64,000 nt of DNA from Oegoconia quadripuncta. Taxonomy: Eukaryota; Arthropoda; Insecta; Lepidoptera; Autostichidae. Below are positions 10,785-21,944 of the stretch, piece after piece. Positions within the stretch are counted from its first letter, which is position 1; each line of letters begins with the position of its first letter. The stretch spans positions 37,568,778 to 37,632,777 of the forward strand of contig OX438744.1 in NCBI GenBank assembly GCA_949316235.1. Direction: 5' to 3'. The translations under genes were made by a program, and so were the position numbers. The notes under the pieces are model-generated. The model was not told where the DNA came from. It made no database searches and saw only the letters and a list, made by a program, of their open reading frames with translations.

Positions 10785-11118
10785 GGCCCGTATTAATAAA
10801 CCAATCTCAATACAAGTCTTGAGGCTGTATCAACCGAGACGCGTCTTAAGCAGTTGACGCTTGCTCAAGCTCCGTGCTAATTTATAAACTAATCTTGAGG
10901 TTTACTCAGCTGAGATCACTTCTGAAGTATACGCCTCAGCGGCGAATAAATGATACTCGTAGTCTTGAGTTTCGTTTATTAATACACCTTTCAAGTGAGT
11001 ACTGCTTGAGTGAGCACGTGTTTGTCAGGTCTCAAGTTAGGTTTATTAATTTACACGTTCACTTGAGACCAGTCACAAGACTGTGCTCATTCTTGAGAAT
11101 GATTTATTAATATGGGCC
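10785..11118. mobile_element. MITE-4 (PIF/Harbinger-like)
   Basis: The 334-bp element has ends GGCCCGTATTAATAAA and TTTATTAATATGGGCC and a 3-bp TAG duplication (10,782-10,784 and 11,119-11,121). A 3-bp duplication and GGCC ends suggest PIF/Harbinger. The interior repeats CTTGAG and CTCAAG many times. A second copy is at 19,798-20,107. Confidence 0.8.
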
Positions 11119-11227
11119 TAGGACTACAATACAATACTACAACGAAGGTACAACATAATAAACAAAAGTACATTATTTTATATTACAACATTGTGAAGTA
11201 ATAGGCGTCCAATCTATTTAAGTGTTA

Positions 11228-11715
11228 TACATATCATCATCATCATATCAGCCGAAAGACGTCCACTGCTGGACAAACGATCTCCACGGATCTCCACAAC
11301 GATCGGTCCAGCGGCTTCCCGCGATCTTTACCAAAACGTCGGTCCACCACATGGGGGCCTGCCGACGCTGCGTCTTCCGGTGCGTGGTCGCCACTCGAGA
11401 ACCTTTCCGCCCCAACGGCCGTCGGTCCTACGAGCAATATGCCTCGCCCACTGCCACTTAAGTTCTGCAATTCTTCGGGCTATATCGGTCACCTTGGTTC
11501 TCCTGCAGATATCCTAATTTCTGATTCGATCCCGCAGGGAGACCCCGAGCATTGCTCTCTCCATTGCCCTTTGGGTGACCTTGAGCCTTCTCATGAGGCC
11601 CATAGTGAGCGACCACGTTTCAGTTCCAAATGTCATCACTGGCAACACACACTGATCAAAGACTTTCGTCTTGAGACATTGCGGTATTTGAGACGAGAAG
11701 ATATTACATAGCTTC
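11228..11715 (-). pseudogene. RTE-type LINE pol C-terminus
   Basis: The minus strand gives ETWSLTMGLMRRLKVTQRAM, RAMLGVSLRDRIRN, RRIAELKWQWA, RRSVGRPP and VKIAGSRW, then an ATGATGATGATG tail. This is a standard lepidopteran RTE-type pol end. At least one frame change lies near 11,440. Confidence 0.8.
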
Positions 11716-12084
11716 CCAAACGTTACACATATAATCAGGTCATATTTTTAAGGAAATTCTCGGTGTCATCACAGGCATGTTCTGTAGCCAGTTTCATGCT
11801 ATTCGCTTAATTTCAAACTTAGAAAGTAATTGCCACTTTATTAATTTTATTTTTTATTATACAAGACTTTACTGAGGGCAACGAATATAGTAGGATAAGG
11901 GCAGACAGATAGATGACAGAAATTTGTACTAAACGCTCCTTCGTTTATAATGGGGACTGATAAGCTGTAGAACTCGGTGTACCCCAAACCTTAACATCAT
12001 CAAGTCCTTTCCAGCATTATGGTCAAACGCGTCTTGAGTCTATCATTAAAATAAAATTTGAGTTTGGTACTTTTGCAATGAAAG
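11716..12084. other. unassigned
   Basis: No gene or repeat recognised. Confidence 0.3.
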
Positions 12085-12300
12085 TTAGGTCAAAAATGCT
12101 TTATTTTCTAGGTACACACACAGTTACAGTTAAAACTAACACTTATGGACTACTGTGTCTCAAATAAACAATTGGAATTTTAATTTTTTTAACTCCTGCT
12201 TGTTCAAAAGATAATTTTGCCCTAAGAAGAATAAAACTCGATGGGTTGCTCTGTTTAAAAACAGGTTTTTATGTTACAAAAAGGCATAACAATATTTCAC
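12085..12300 (-). repeat. LINE-J 3' end
   Basis: The minus strand shows CATCGAGTTTTATTCTTCTT, then ACCTAGAAAATAAAGCATTT and a TTTGAC tail, as in other LINE-J ends. Confidence 0.6.
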
Positions 12301-12949
12301 TATTAACACTTTCGCGGACACTGAACGCCTTAGATATAATAACAAAATAAAACATCTATTGTGTCTGGTCCAGTGTCCGTGAACGTGGTAATTGTGAAAT
12401 AGCCTGGCATTTAAGAAATTATTTTCCATATGACGTCTGTTTTGTCTACATTTATTGTATAATTTACATAATGTGGGTAAGGTATACCATAAACTAGATG
12501 ATTCATAATCTTAACTCCATGTGGATCGAACTAACGTTAAAAGGTTAGCAATTACAGAACGTCGTTAAAATTGCGTCACTGTAGGTGTTTGTTTCTGAAA
12601 CATGGAAAAATTAACTGCCATTTCACTTACATTCCAATCTAATATTGCCTATTTTTTCTCCCTAACAAATTTCCTATTGCTATCCTAAATCATCCTGTAC
12701 AAGCATAATCATAATAATATTTTGAGCAAGCGCGTTCATTTTAATTCTGGAAACTGGAACAGATCCGCGCCGATAGCTCCTCTATGTGCGCGCACATCCG
12801 CGCGCTGTTGACATGCGCGTGCGCCTATAATGAAGCTATGTCGGTATGTTTATATTATCTGAGGATATCAGCATTTTGTTTGTGATTTCATTTATAATAT
12901 TTAATTTTATGGTAAGATTAAAGCCAATGTTTTAGGGTTCCACCAATAT
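12301..12949. other. unassigned, with a GC-rich patch
   Basis: No gene seen. At 12,770-12,830 there is a CG-rich alternating purine-pyrimidine patch (TATGTGCGCGCACATCCGCG), unlike its AT-rich surroundings. Confidence 0.4.
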
Positions 12950-13287
12950 ATTTTTTTCATGCACAACGGGTTCGCATTTTACCTTAATCACACCTGATGT
13001 TAAGTGAAGATGGGGCCGAAGGTGGAAGCGTACTGACCCAGAAATCCCATCTTATTTGGGGAACTGGCTATCTTATCTCTGACAACCGAAACACAACAAT
13101 GCTATTATTAACATTGCTGTGTTGGCGGCAGACTTAGATAAGATGGTGGTAGCTAGCCAGGCGGACATTTAAAATGTGCTACCACTAACCAAACCGAGTA
13201 CTAAACATATTCCCCGCTAGGGATCGAACCCTTGACCTCCGAATCGTAAACCCAATGTTATTTATATTGAGCCACGGTGGCTGCGGA
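12950..13287 (-). mobile_element. SINE-A full-length copy
   Basis: Poly(T) at 12,950 is the 3' tail. On the minus strand the head reads CCGTGGCTCAAT (A-box-like) and GGGTTCGATCCC (B-box), i.e. an RNA polymerase III promoter from a tRNA. The body and a GTTAAGTGAAGAT-type 3' end follow. Used here as the reference copy for the family. Confidence 0.9.
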
Positions 13288-13539
13288 GAATATGAAACCT
13301 TTGTGGCGACGATATTTTTTCCCTTCGTCTGACTGTCTGTCTCTCTATCAGATGGATGCTTGTGGCTTTGTGCCGATGGCTTTCTCATGCTAAAACAATT
13401 CGATGGTGTTCTATGAAAATTCCATGATTATTTGTACCTATGTTCAAAGTATAAATTCTTTTTTTGCTAAAATTCAGGTATAACGGCATATTCTTAGTTA
13501 GAATTTAGATTTTTCCTCGTATTTTTATTGTTTATTCCT

Positions 13540-13676
13540 GAGTCATGGATGTTTATATATATATTTATGTATGTTTATCCGTTATCTAGTATCCATAGCA
13601 CAAGCTTTGCTTAGTTTGGGACTAGATGATTGGTGTAAGTGTCCGAAATATTTATTTATTATTATTATTATTTTAT
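13540..13676 (+). repeat. SINE-C 3' half
   Basis: It matches the SINE-C body from TGAGTCATGGATGTTTATAT to GACTAGATGATTGGTGTAAG and the ATTT/ATT repeat tail. The tRNA-like head is absent. Confidence 0.75.
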
Positions 13677-13984
13677 TGAAACTTCACCAGTGAAATTAAA
13701 GTGCATTGATACAATAATATGTTTAAAATGTGTCCTGTAGCTGGTTTGATGTTTTTTTTTGCTTAGATGTTTTTAAAAATTACAAAAGTAAGCTCAAGTC
13801 TATGTCAAATAAAATTAGCATTTTCTCTCATCTCATCTCTCGTCGTTACCAATTCTTAATTCATGATTAAACAAAGTTTGTTAGTTGTTAGTATAAACCA
13901 CGCAACGTATCCATTTTCACTATAACTTAGAGAATTTCTTCAGGAATGTATATGTATAACTTGTATTAACATTATATATTATTA

Positions 13985-14095
13985 ATCAATCAATCAATAT
14001 AATACTCTTTATTGCACAATTAGCAAAAGCTACATGAAGAATACAGCGTACATCATTAATCGCACAAAAAGGCAGCCTTATTACTTATACTTAGA
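13985..14095 (-). repeat. LINE-H 3' end
   Basis: The minus strand reads AATAAGGCTGCCTTTTTGTG then TTGTGCAATAAAGAGTAT and a (ATTG)n tail. Related ends are at 19,135, 48,805, 50,030 and 59,670. Confidence 0.5.
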
Positions 14096-15017
14096 TATGA
14101 TATATTTGTGTATGTTTTTTCCTTTAAATTAATGACATTATAACACTTTAATTTGTTAAATACGGCTAATGTAAACATAATCTACTTTTTATGTCGTAAA
14201 ATACCTTTTGAATTTTATAATTAATTAATAATAATGTATATAATATAATATAATAGTTGTAGTGCCCTAACAGGGCTTCCATGTTAAGTACTAAAATGTA
14301 ATTGAAAGACCTTGTAACCATGGAAAGCAACAATAAATGAATTATGAATTATCGCTAACAGCTCTCTTCCAAGCAAAGATACAAGCTACCAGTAGATAAG
14401 GTTTGCACTAATAGTTATTTACTATTGTTTTATACTATTATTAGATACTATTTTTCTTAAACTTTTTTTTATAAAACATGCAATATTTAGAGTATATTTT
14501 TATAGTTAGTAATTGCACCGGTGCAAAGTCGGACCCGGACACTAGTCATTAATAACTTAGCCTTCTGTTTACTGAAATTTGTGTCTACTCCATTACACGA
14601 TATTATAAAAGTGAGCCAAATAAATCTAATCTAATCTTCATGTACATAAACTCCTTGGAATTACCATAATTTTAAAATGTTGCAATATCTCGAGTCTACA
14701 GAAATAATCGGGGCCGTTCATCGTCGGTCAGCCGAGTCGGGTTGGTATGGCAGCCAAGAATGTTGCCACTTAGTATTAATAAATCCACGGAAAGCCCCAA
14801 TGTGTATGCGAAATAGTTAATGGACAAGTCTGTAATGCAGCGAATTGCAGGACGTCATTAATATAGTGCAGTTGTGATGGCTCATTCGCACGCAAGTTAC
14901 AGGTGTAATGGAGGAGAGGGGGGGTGTATTGTAGAGATGACTCAGATGTGATGATTAAACGGCTCCTCTACACGATATATAAAAATTGTTGTAACCTTTC
15001 TTGATTGTTTTTGATTT
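14096..15017. other. unassigned, with two LINE-like tails
   Basis: No gene seen. At 14,250-14,350 a tail ending CAACAATAAATGAATTATGA and at 14,510-14,640 a tail ending AAATAAATCTAATCTAATCT look like LINE 3' ends. 14,700-14,800 is less AT-rich and unassigned. Confidence 0.35.
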
Positions 15018-15275
15018 GACGACCGATTATTGTAGTGGATAGTGACCCTATCAGCGTAACCAACGGTTGCGGGTTCGAATCCCACGACGGGTAAATGTTT
15101 GTATGATGAATACGAACATTTATTCCCGAGTCTTGGATGTTTATATAAATATTTATGTATGTTTATCCGTTATCTAGTATCCATAGCACAAGCTTTGCTT
15201 AGTTTGGGACTAGATGATTGGTGTAAGTGTCCAAAATATTTATTATTATTATTATTATTATTATTTATTGTAAAT
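15018..15275 (+). mobile_element. SINE-C full-length copy
   Basis: The tRNA-like head has GTGTAGTGGATAGTGACC and B-box GGGTTCGAATCC, then a body running TTGGATGTTTATATAAATAT to GACTAGATGATTGGTGTAAG, and an (ATT)n tail. It also creates a 60-codon open frame with no meaning. Confidence 0.9.
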
Positions 15276-15440
15276 GAGTGATATAAAAGAGACAAACCCT
15301 CTGAGTTTCTCGCTAGCTCTTCTCAGTAGTGGTCGCGTTCCGAGCTAGTGGTAGTTTAAAAAACAAAATGACGTTCATAAGTGCAAATTGTATTGCCTAC
15401 ATGAATAAATGATTTTCATTTCATTTCATTTCATTTCATT
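15276..15440 (+). repeat. LINE 3' end with (TTTCA)n tail
   Basis: It contains GAGTTTCTCGCTAGCTCTTC and a diverged GTTCCGAGCTAGTGGTAG block, then TACATGAATAAATGATTTTC and five TTTCA units. Confidence 0.65.
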
Positions 15441-15519
15441 GTGCATAAATAGATGAAGTATTGAATTGAAAAACAAAAAAAAAACAACCGACTTCCCTAA
15501 ATAAGCCACTACAACCAGT

Positions 15520-15862
15520 TGATACACAAAATCTTTCTCTCAATAAATTTAAAGATACTGTAAAACAGAAACTTATGAACAAAGCATATTATAAAATATC
15601 AGACTATTTAGATGATAATCATCCCTGGACATAATCAGACCGTTCGCATGCCAAGCTATTTCCCAATTAATAATGAAATATAAAAACCTGTATGTAAAAT
15701 CAATGCCTGTTTTTTAAAGAGCAACGCTTCGAGTTTCTTGCTTGTTCTACTCAGGGGAAAATTGCATTTTGAACAAGCAGTAGCTTAAAAATGTAAAATT
15801 GCCTATTTTAAGTGTACTCTGTGTACCTACAAAATAAAGCATTTTTGACTTTAACAAAGTAA
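15520..15862 (+). pseudogene. LINE-J ORF2 end and 3' UTR
   Basis: The C-terminal residues read LNKFKDTVKQKLMNKAYYKI then DYLDDNHPW and stop. The UTR holds GAGTTTCTTGCTTGTTCTAC and ends CTACAAAATAAAGCATTTTT. This is the cleanest LINE-J end in the window. Confidence 0.8.
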
Positions 15863-15954
15863 AAATTTTTTTTTTTAGGACCGCTCCAATTATTATTATT
15901 TCTAGTTTAGGAAAAAATATCTTTCGTAGTCTGCGGCAATATGTAACAGTGATA

Positions 15955-16130
15955 TGTACTTACATACATAAAGTCACGCCTGTTTCCCGTAGGGGAAAGC
16001 AGAGACCACAGACTTCCACTTGCTGATACGACACCACTTCTGCTTCATTCACTCTCATAAGATTGTTCATACGTGGTCGTCGGTTTAGGATACTCTTGAC
16101 TTGGCCTTTCTTTAGTACGTCCCCGAGTTG
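15955..16130 (-). repeat. RTE-type LINE fragment
   Basis: The minus strand reads VLRKGQVKSILNRRPRMNN and then VNEAEVV, the end of an RTE-type pol, followed by the AGTCTGTGGTCTCTGC block shared with 9,080-9,165. Confidence 0.65.
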
Positions 16131-16204
16131 ATCACGCTACGTTCACCGTGGTCTTCCCCTACTAACAAGACCATCCACATTCGCTTCGTATATCTCTTTC
16201 GTTG

Positions 16205-16570
16205 GTCTTCTTTAATTCATGGGGAGTTTTCTGAAGAACTGTTCGAGCTAATACCCGCTGCTCAATTTAACCGATACACTTCTCGCCGAAAATTTAAATT
16301 CCATCCATATCACCTGGATGAGTGGAAGTCTACCACTGTACGTTTCTCAAGAAACTTCCTACCACGTACGACCACCCTGTGGAACGGACTTCCTGCAGCG
16401 GTATTCCCGAACGAGTACGACATTGGAACCTTCAAGAAACGAGCCTACACCTTCCTCAAAGGCCGGCAACGTATCTGTAACCCTTTTGGTGTTGCGGGTG
16501 TCCATGGGCGGCGGTGAGAGCTTTCCATCAGGTCACCCGCATGCTCGTTTGCCGCCCTCTCAAATATCTT
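16205..16570 (+). pseudogene. LINE-K ORF2 C-terminus and 3' end
   Basis: The longest clean LINE-K reading frame: [61 protein letters not shown] and a GVHGRR end, then CCATCAGGTCACCCGCATGC. This is a CR1/Jockey-superfamily polymerase C-terminus; catalytic RT parts are absent. Confidence 0.85.
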
Positions 16571-17002
16571 TGTAACTACGTCCTCTTTCACACTGCTTAA
16601 CTCACCCCACTCATACTTCTCAATGATCTCATTTCACTGCATTAATTTGACGATATCTCCTTTTATTTACAAAAAGAATCACGGAAATCAACCGCCTAAT
16701 CTCGTCGATATCGATACATCGGAACATACATAAAACAAAAAAAAAAACATTCAAACGACCGAATTGCGCTTGGGTTATAAAAATGTGTGTAATTTTAGGT
16801 AATATTTGGGTACTAATTTTGGTGTAATTATTCCCAAATATACAACTAACCAATACAAAAACTAATACAATATACGTGTAGCCAAAAAGCTAACTTGCCA
16901 CCTCATCATTTAGTTTAAAGGTGGCACAGGTTTGATCTGTGTGGGTGAGTGCCCAAGCTGGGCGCTGCATTACGTCACTGGACGGTAATACTCGGGAGGA
17001 AC

Positions 17003-17225
17003 TTGCACTCCATACAGACAGAAAGACAGTGCCTACCCTAAAATAATTGCAAGCTTTCCTCGAAATGCATTGTCAAGACATCTGATTCATACTGATGTGA
17101 ACAAAAATGTTCTAAATAGTTTCGAGGATTGCTATAAGATATTATTTTGTAGTTGTATTTTTTCTCATTTAATAGCAAATGTTATCATACTGCCTACACT
17201 GTTCATGTTCAGACCTACCTATTCT
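17003..17225 (+). mobile_element. hAT-type MITE, damaged copy
   Basis: It matches the MITE at 56,015-56,209 (AAGCTTTCCTCGAAATGCAT, then TTGTAGTTGTATTTTTTCTC) but has lost its first bases and right terminus. Confidence 0.75.
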
Positions 17226-17427
17226 GAGACTACCTGATAAATAGGTTACCTACTGGTGCTTAGATGTTCCTTATCGAAAGTAACATATCTAAAATAATGC
17301 AACAGAACCATTATAGCTCGAGATGTAAATATTACGTTTGTTTAAGAAAGATGATAGAATTGTAGACGGCCGGCTAATGTATATCATGACTGTCAAAACA
17401 CAGTATACGAATAAAAACTGTGTTTGA

Positions 17428-17582
17428 ATTAAGACGCAAAGTTTCTTCGTTTCCAAGATCTTGATCAGTCGTAAACTTTACCTGCTGTCATAGAAATAGA
17501 ACCACAGAATAACTATGTGGTACTACTTCTCTGGACTCTCTCTCTACAGATCTTGGAAACGAAAAAAACTTTGCATCTTAAT
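17428..17582. mobile_element. foldback MITE, 34-bp arms
   Basis: Arms 17,428-17,461 and 17,548-17,582 are inverted repeats (ATTAAGACGCAAAGTTTC, and GAAACTTTGC-type at the right with CATCTTAAT), separated by about 86 bp. Confidence 0.7.
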
Positions 17583-17700
17583 AATAATAAATATCCTTGT
17601 GAATGAGCGATAACTGTATGTCATGACGATTTCAAATGTTATTCTTATAACAGAAATAAAACATTTTTGATTTGATCTGATTTGACTTGATTTGATACAA
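17583..17700 (+). repeat. LINE-J 3' tail
   Basis: It carries GAATGAGCGATAACTGTATG, the block also at 23,862-23,885, then AAATAAAACATTTTTGATTT and a degenerate GATTT tail. Confidence 0.6.
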
Positions 17701-17704
17701 TTGT

Positions 17705-18035
17705 CGTGCTACTACTAATAGTTGAGGAAGTTGTGGATTCTTACCCAAATAAGTACGCCGAAACCACTTAATACTTTATTGTCGGTTATGAAATCGAATA
17801 AAAAAAATATAAGGTTTTAGTAGAAATCCATTTAAACAGGAACTTGGTAAATGATAAAACACTGCACTGACTGTGACCTGAGCATCGAATGTGTCAGAAC
17901 TGAGAAAAGAACAGCAAGAATTTGAATAAAAATCCATTTGAAATTATGACGAAAAAGAACTTCTTTTTCGTTCTGACTACTATGAGCAATCGCCAGCCAA
18001 TTCGGGCCACATTTCTGCCAGTGTCTTTAATAATA
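17705..18035 (-). repeat. dispersed repeat, inverted partner of 20,795-21,172
   Basis: Shared blocks include AACAGGAACTTGGTAAATGA and AATTCGGGCCACATTTCTGC. The two copies are inverted about 2.8 kb apart. No coding capacity; the class is unknown. Confidence 0.75.
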
Positions 18036-18129
18036 ATAAATAAATAGGAATATACCATTTACTTGGTTAATGCCCGTAAATGGTATGATAATACCAGTTC
18101 ATGCAGAGAAAACGAAATTAAAAAAAAAA

Positions 18130-18402
18130 AAATAATAGATATCCTCAGACATACATACAGCGCCATTTATTTCCACAGTAAGCAACTATAGGCTTGTGCT
18201 GTGGATACCAGATGATTGATATACTACATAAATACCTATTTTTTTTTGTAAATAAATACTTATTATAAATGAAAACATCCATAACTCGGGTACACATGTC
18301 CGTATTCATCACACAAACATATGCCCCTAGCGGGATTCGAACCCGCAACCTTTTGGTATAGTGGTCAGAGTTGCTAACCACTACACTAAACCAGTCATCG
18401 TT
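18130..18402 (-). mobile_element. SINE-B full-length copy
   Basis: The minus strand has the tRNA-like head GTGTAGTGGTTAGCAACTCT, B-box GGGTTCGAATCC, then GCTAGGGGCATATGTTTGTG and the body to TGTATGTCTGAGGATAT. Confidence 0.9.
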
Positions 18403-18602
18403 TAATGCAAACATAGTAGTTTTTAATCGTGCATACTAACATAACAAGGTGTCGTTACATTGGAACTATTCCTGGGTACGTCATAGGGTATAAGTGGGTC
18501 TAGCTACTCGGTTGTCAAGTTATTTCTTTGATTTCTATTAGTGCAATGAAGTATACACCTATTAAACATATTAAAAATAACAACCTTTGTTTTTCTTGGG
18601 GT

Positions 18603-18910
18603 TTTTTTATGCACAACGGGTTAGCACTTGACCTCAATCACACTTGATGTTAAGTGATGATGAGCACGAAAGTGGAAGCGTAATAAACCGGCAACCTTTA
18701 TTTGGGGGACTAGCTATCTTATCTCTGAACCGGAACGTAACAATGCTATTTACATTGCTGCTTGGCGGCAGATTAAGATAAGGTGGTGGTAACTAGCCAG
18801 GCGGACATTTAAAATGCCCTACCACCAACCAAACCGAGTACTAAACATGTACCCCGCTGGGGATCGAACCCGCGACCTCCGTTTCGTAAACCGAAACGTA
18901 ATGTTGTTTA
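18603..18910 (-). mobile_element. SINE-A copy
   Basis: Poly(T) at the left, body, and head with B-box GGGTTCGATCC on the minus strand. The A-box end is truncated near 18,910. Confidence 0.85.
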
Positions 18911-19134
18911 ACTGTAAATTTGGAACGTCTGGTATTATAGCTTCCAAAAAGTGACTATTTTCAAATGTAAATTATATAGCAAAATATATAGCTATTTATG
19001 TATGTAATATATATGTATAATTGTAGGTATGGTTTAAATTTTTGTTTATTAAATAAGTAATTAATTATGTAGCTATTTCATATCTGCATCCGTATTTGCA
19101 CAACCTACCTGTATAAAGTTATGCTCCTACACCC

Positions 19135-19220
19135 AAAGGTTGCCTGGAAGAGATCGCTCTTTGTGATAAGGCGGTCTAATTGTACTCTTATGCAATAAAG
19201 TGTATTTGTACTGCATTGCA
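19135..19220 (+). repeat. LINE-H 3' end
   Basis: It has CCTGGAAGAGATCGCTCTTT, GTGATAAGGCGGTC and AATAAAGTGTATTTGTA, the signature of the LINE-H 3' UTR. Confidence 0.65.
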
Positions 19221-19591
19221 AATTATACATATGAAAATAACATTACTGATTGATTGGATTTAAATTGAATGAGCGTAACAAGTCTTTAAAAGCACTACTT
19301 AAACAGAACTCATGTAACTACACGTACTCATTAACATTGTCACTACAAAGTGGTCAAGTGTGAACCAGAAAATCATTTATCGGGCTATTAATAGGCGATT
19401 GCATCGTTACTTCAGTAATAAAGCATTAGCGTGAAATTAACGCGCGCTCAGCATGTGGGTACCATTTACGAATGAGATCAAATCACTTCCTGTGGCTATC
19501 TTAGTTGAGTGAAATGGTTATGAGAACTTAGTGTGGTACCACACACGACCACCTACCCTAATAAACGTGGCATGCGTAAACATTTAATTTG

Positions 19592-19755
19592 ACGCATTCG
19601 TGGCTCAATGTAAACAATAGGGTTCACGAATCGGAGGCCGCGGGTTCGATCCCCAGCGGGGTTGGGTGTTTTTTAGGTTTTGATTGGTAGTAGCGCATTT
19701 TTAATCTCCGCCTGGCTACCACCATCTTATCTCAATCTGCCGCCAAACAGCACTA
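19592..19755 (+). repeat. SINE-A 5' half
   Basis: The head is well preserved: CGTGGCTCAATGTAAACAAT and GCGGGTTCGATCCCCAG. The body stops after the AATCTGCCGCCAAACAGCA block, and a MITE-4 copy begins 40 bp later. Confidence 0.85.
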
Positions 19756-19797
19756 GACTTCTGCTAGTAATCATATGTTTCGAAAACACGATTCTTA

Positions 19798-20107
19798 GGC
19801 CCGTATTAATAAACCAATCTCAATACAAGTCTTAAGACTGTATCACCCGAGATGCGTCTTAAGAAGTTGACGCTATCTCAAGCTCCATGCTAATTTATAA
19901 ACCAATCTTGAGGTCTACTCAGCTGAGATCAGTTCTCAAGTATTCGCCTCAGCGGCAAATGAATGATAGTCTTGAGTTTCGTTTATTAATACGCGCACCT
20001 CTCAAGTGAGTACGTGCTATTCAGGTCTCAAGTTAGGTTTATTAATAAACACGTTTACTTGAGACCGGTCACAAGACTGTTCTCAATCTTGAGAATGGTT
20101 TATTAAA
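19798..20107. mobile_element. MITE-4 second copy, right end lost
   Basis: It starts GGCCCGTATTAATAAACCAA like 10,785 and follows it closely with several indels. It stops at GGTTTATTAA without the final TATGGGCC. Confidence 0.8.
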
Positions 20108-20216
20108 CTCATCGAGTTTGGGTTCATATAATTCGTTTTGACGTGTCGCATATATTGCACTTGGTGTCGAGGATCTGATGATGGAGCCAGGATGTGGACG
20201 GTGGCACCTAGCGTTC

Positions 20217-20755
20217 TTTTTTTTTTTTTTTTTTTTATGATTGACTGGATACGCGTTTGACCACAATCTCACCTGATGGAAAGTGACGATGTGGTCGGAG
20301 ATGAAGCACGCGATCTCAGTAAATGCCTATTCACTCTGCTCTTGAAGATCCCAAGGTTGTAGGATTCAGGAAAGACTGACGCCGGAAGGGAGTTCCATGC
20401 CTTGGCTGTTCGGATGATGAATGAAGAATCGAACTTCTTAGTGCGAATGTTCGGTATATTAACTATATACGGGTGGAATCCCTCCCCACGCCTAGTGGTC
20501 CGAAGATGGAAGGGTGACGGTGGAATAAGATTATGTAATTACAACGCACACTCCCCGAAATGTATCCTGTAAAAAACTGAGAGACAGGCGACTTTGCGAC
20601 GGTGTTCAAGGCTCTGCAATTTAGCAGTCATCGAACTATCACCTATAAGTCTCATGGCACGTCGTTCCACAGAATCGAGTGCAGCTAGTTGGTACTTGGC
20701 TGAACCATCCCAGAGGTGACAGCAATATTCCATGCACGAGCGGACCTGAGCCTGG
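20217..20755 (-). pseudogene. LINE-L ORF2 C-terminus with poly(A)
   Basis: The minus strand encodes MEYCCHLWDGSAKYQLAALD, ERRAMRLIGD, EHRRKVACLSVFYRIHFGEC, a single in-frame TAA, then LHNLIPPSPFHLRTTRRGEG, IRTAKAWNSLPASVFP and a stop. This is the usual CR1/Jockey-type C-terminus. The poly(T) at 20,217-20,237 is its poly(A). Only one stop interrupts this part, so it is fairly young. Confidence 0.85.
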
Positions 20756-20794
20756 TAGCGTTCTTTTTAGTTTTTAAACTACATATATATTATT

Positions 20795-21172
20795 ATAATC
20801 GACACTGGCAGAAATGTGGCCCGAATTGGTTGGCGATTGCTAATAGTAGGAAGAACGAAGAAGAAGCTCTAACGGTACCGTTACACAGATGATGTCATGC
20901 TGCCTTTTTTCTTCGCTCGCCTCCTTTCAATTCCTTTTTTTAAATTCAAATTCTTGCTATTCTTTTGTCAGTTCTGACACATTCGATGCTCAGTTCACAG
21001 TGCAGTGTTTTATCATTTACCAAGTTCCTGTTTAAATGGATTTCTACTAAAACCTTATGGGTATTTTTTTTTTAATTCGATTTCAAACTTTTGATTCATA
21101 ACCGACAATAAAGGATTAAGTGGTTTCAGCGTACTTATTTGGCTAAGAATCCACAACTTCCTCAACTACTTC
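20795..21172 (+). repeat. dispersed repeat, inverted partner of 17,705-18,035
   Basis: It shares CATTTACCAAGTTCCTGTTT and GCAGAAATGTGGCCCGAATT with the other copy, with extra sequence near 20,870-20,940. Confidence 0.75.
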
Positions 21173-21231
21173 ACTTAACATCAGGTGTGATTGAGGTCAC
21201 AAGTACAAACCCCTCGTGCATAAAAAAAAAA
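21173..21231 (+). repeat. SINE-A tail fragment
   Basis: It reads ATCAGGTGTGATTGAGGTCA then CGTGCATAAAAAAAAA; only the 3' end is present. Confidence 0.7.
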
Positions 21232-21249
21232 CTATTAAAATCATCATTC

Positions 21250-21535
21250 TGGACGACCTGTTTGGTGTAGTGGTTAGCAACTCTGACCACTACCACTATA
21301 CCAAAAGGTTGCGGGTTCGAATCCCGCTAGGGGCATATGTTTGTGTGATGAATATGGACATGTGTACCCGAGTTATGGATGTTTTCATTTATAATAAGTA
21401 TTTATTTACAAAAAAAAATGTACTTATGTAGTTTATCAACCATCTGGTATCCACAACACAAGCCTATAGTTGCATACTGTGGAACTAGATGGCGCAGTGT
21501 GTATGTCTAAGGATATTTATTTATTTATTATTTAT
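21250..21535 (+). mobile_element. SINE-B full-length copy
   Basis: Head GGTGTAGTGGTTAGCAACTC with a short ACCACT duplication, B-box GGGTTCGAATCC, body to AACTAGATGGCGCAGTGTGT and an (ATTT)n tail. The 60 bp downstream are shared with the copy at 57,215. Confidence 0.9.
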
Positions 21536-21944
21536 CTTATTCATATTCCGTTTTCTATAGCCTTCAGCAGGAATATGTTTCCTATCACCACATCCTAAAT
21601 GCTGCCGGAGTGAGGAAGGTCTGTAGCACGACAACTGCATACTAAAAATGAACTAAATGAAGCCTAAAATTCAATCATAATCAAAGATATAATATTCTTA
21701 GACAATACTGAGTAGCACTGGTTGTTTCACGTTTGCAGTATAGGTACATTTTTTCCTCAACTATGCACATTAAAATTTTTATTAGTGGCGCCAGAAATAG
21801 ACCTTCAAAGTCTGCGCATTAAATTTTATTTGATCGTCCCTAGATCAACAAGAGACTGCTCGCGTGCCAGTCAAATTTGTTTTAACCACAATGAGTTTGG
21901 TCTTGGCTCATCATGACCCTCTGCCAGCGCTGGACGTAAATGTA

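Noticed and set aside
15018..15100. tRNA-like sequences with clear A and B boxes (also at 19,592, 21,250, 24,041, 34,426, 49,732 and 52,907)
   Set aside because: Each is followed by the same SINE body and tail and occurs in many copies; they are SINE heads, not tRNA genes.
16128..16517. 129-codon frame as a gene
   Set aside because: It is the LINE-K polymerase C-terminus; homologous fragments recur at 2,278, 22,980 and 53,478.
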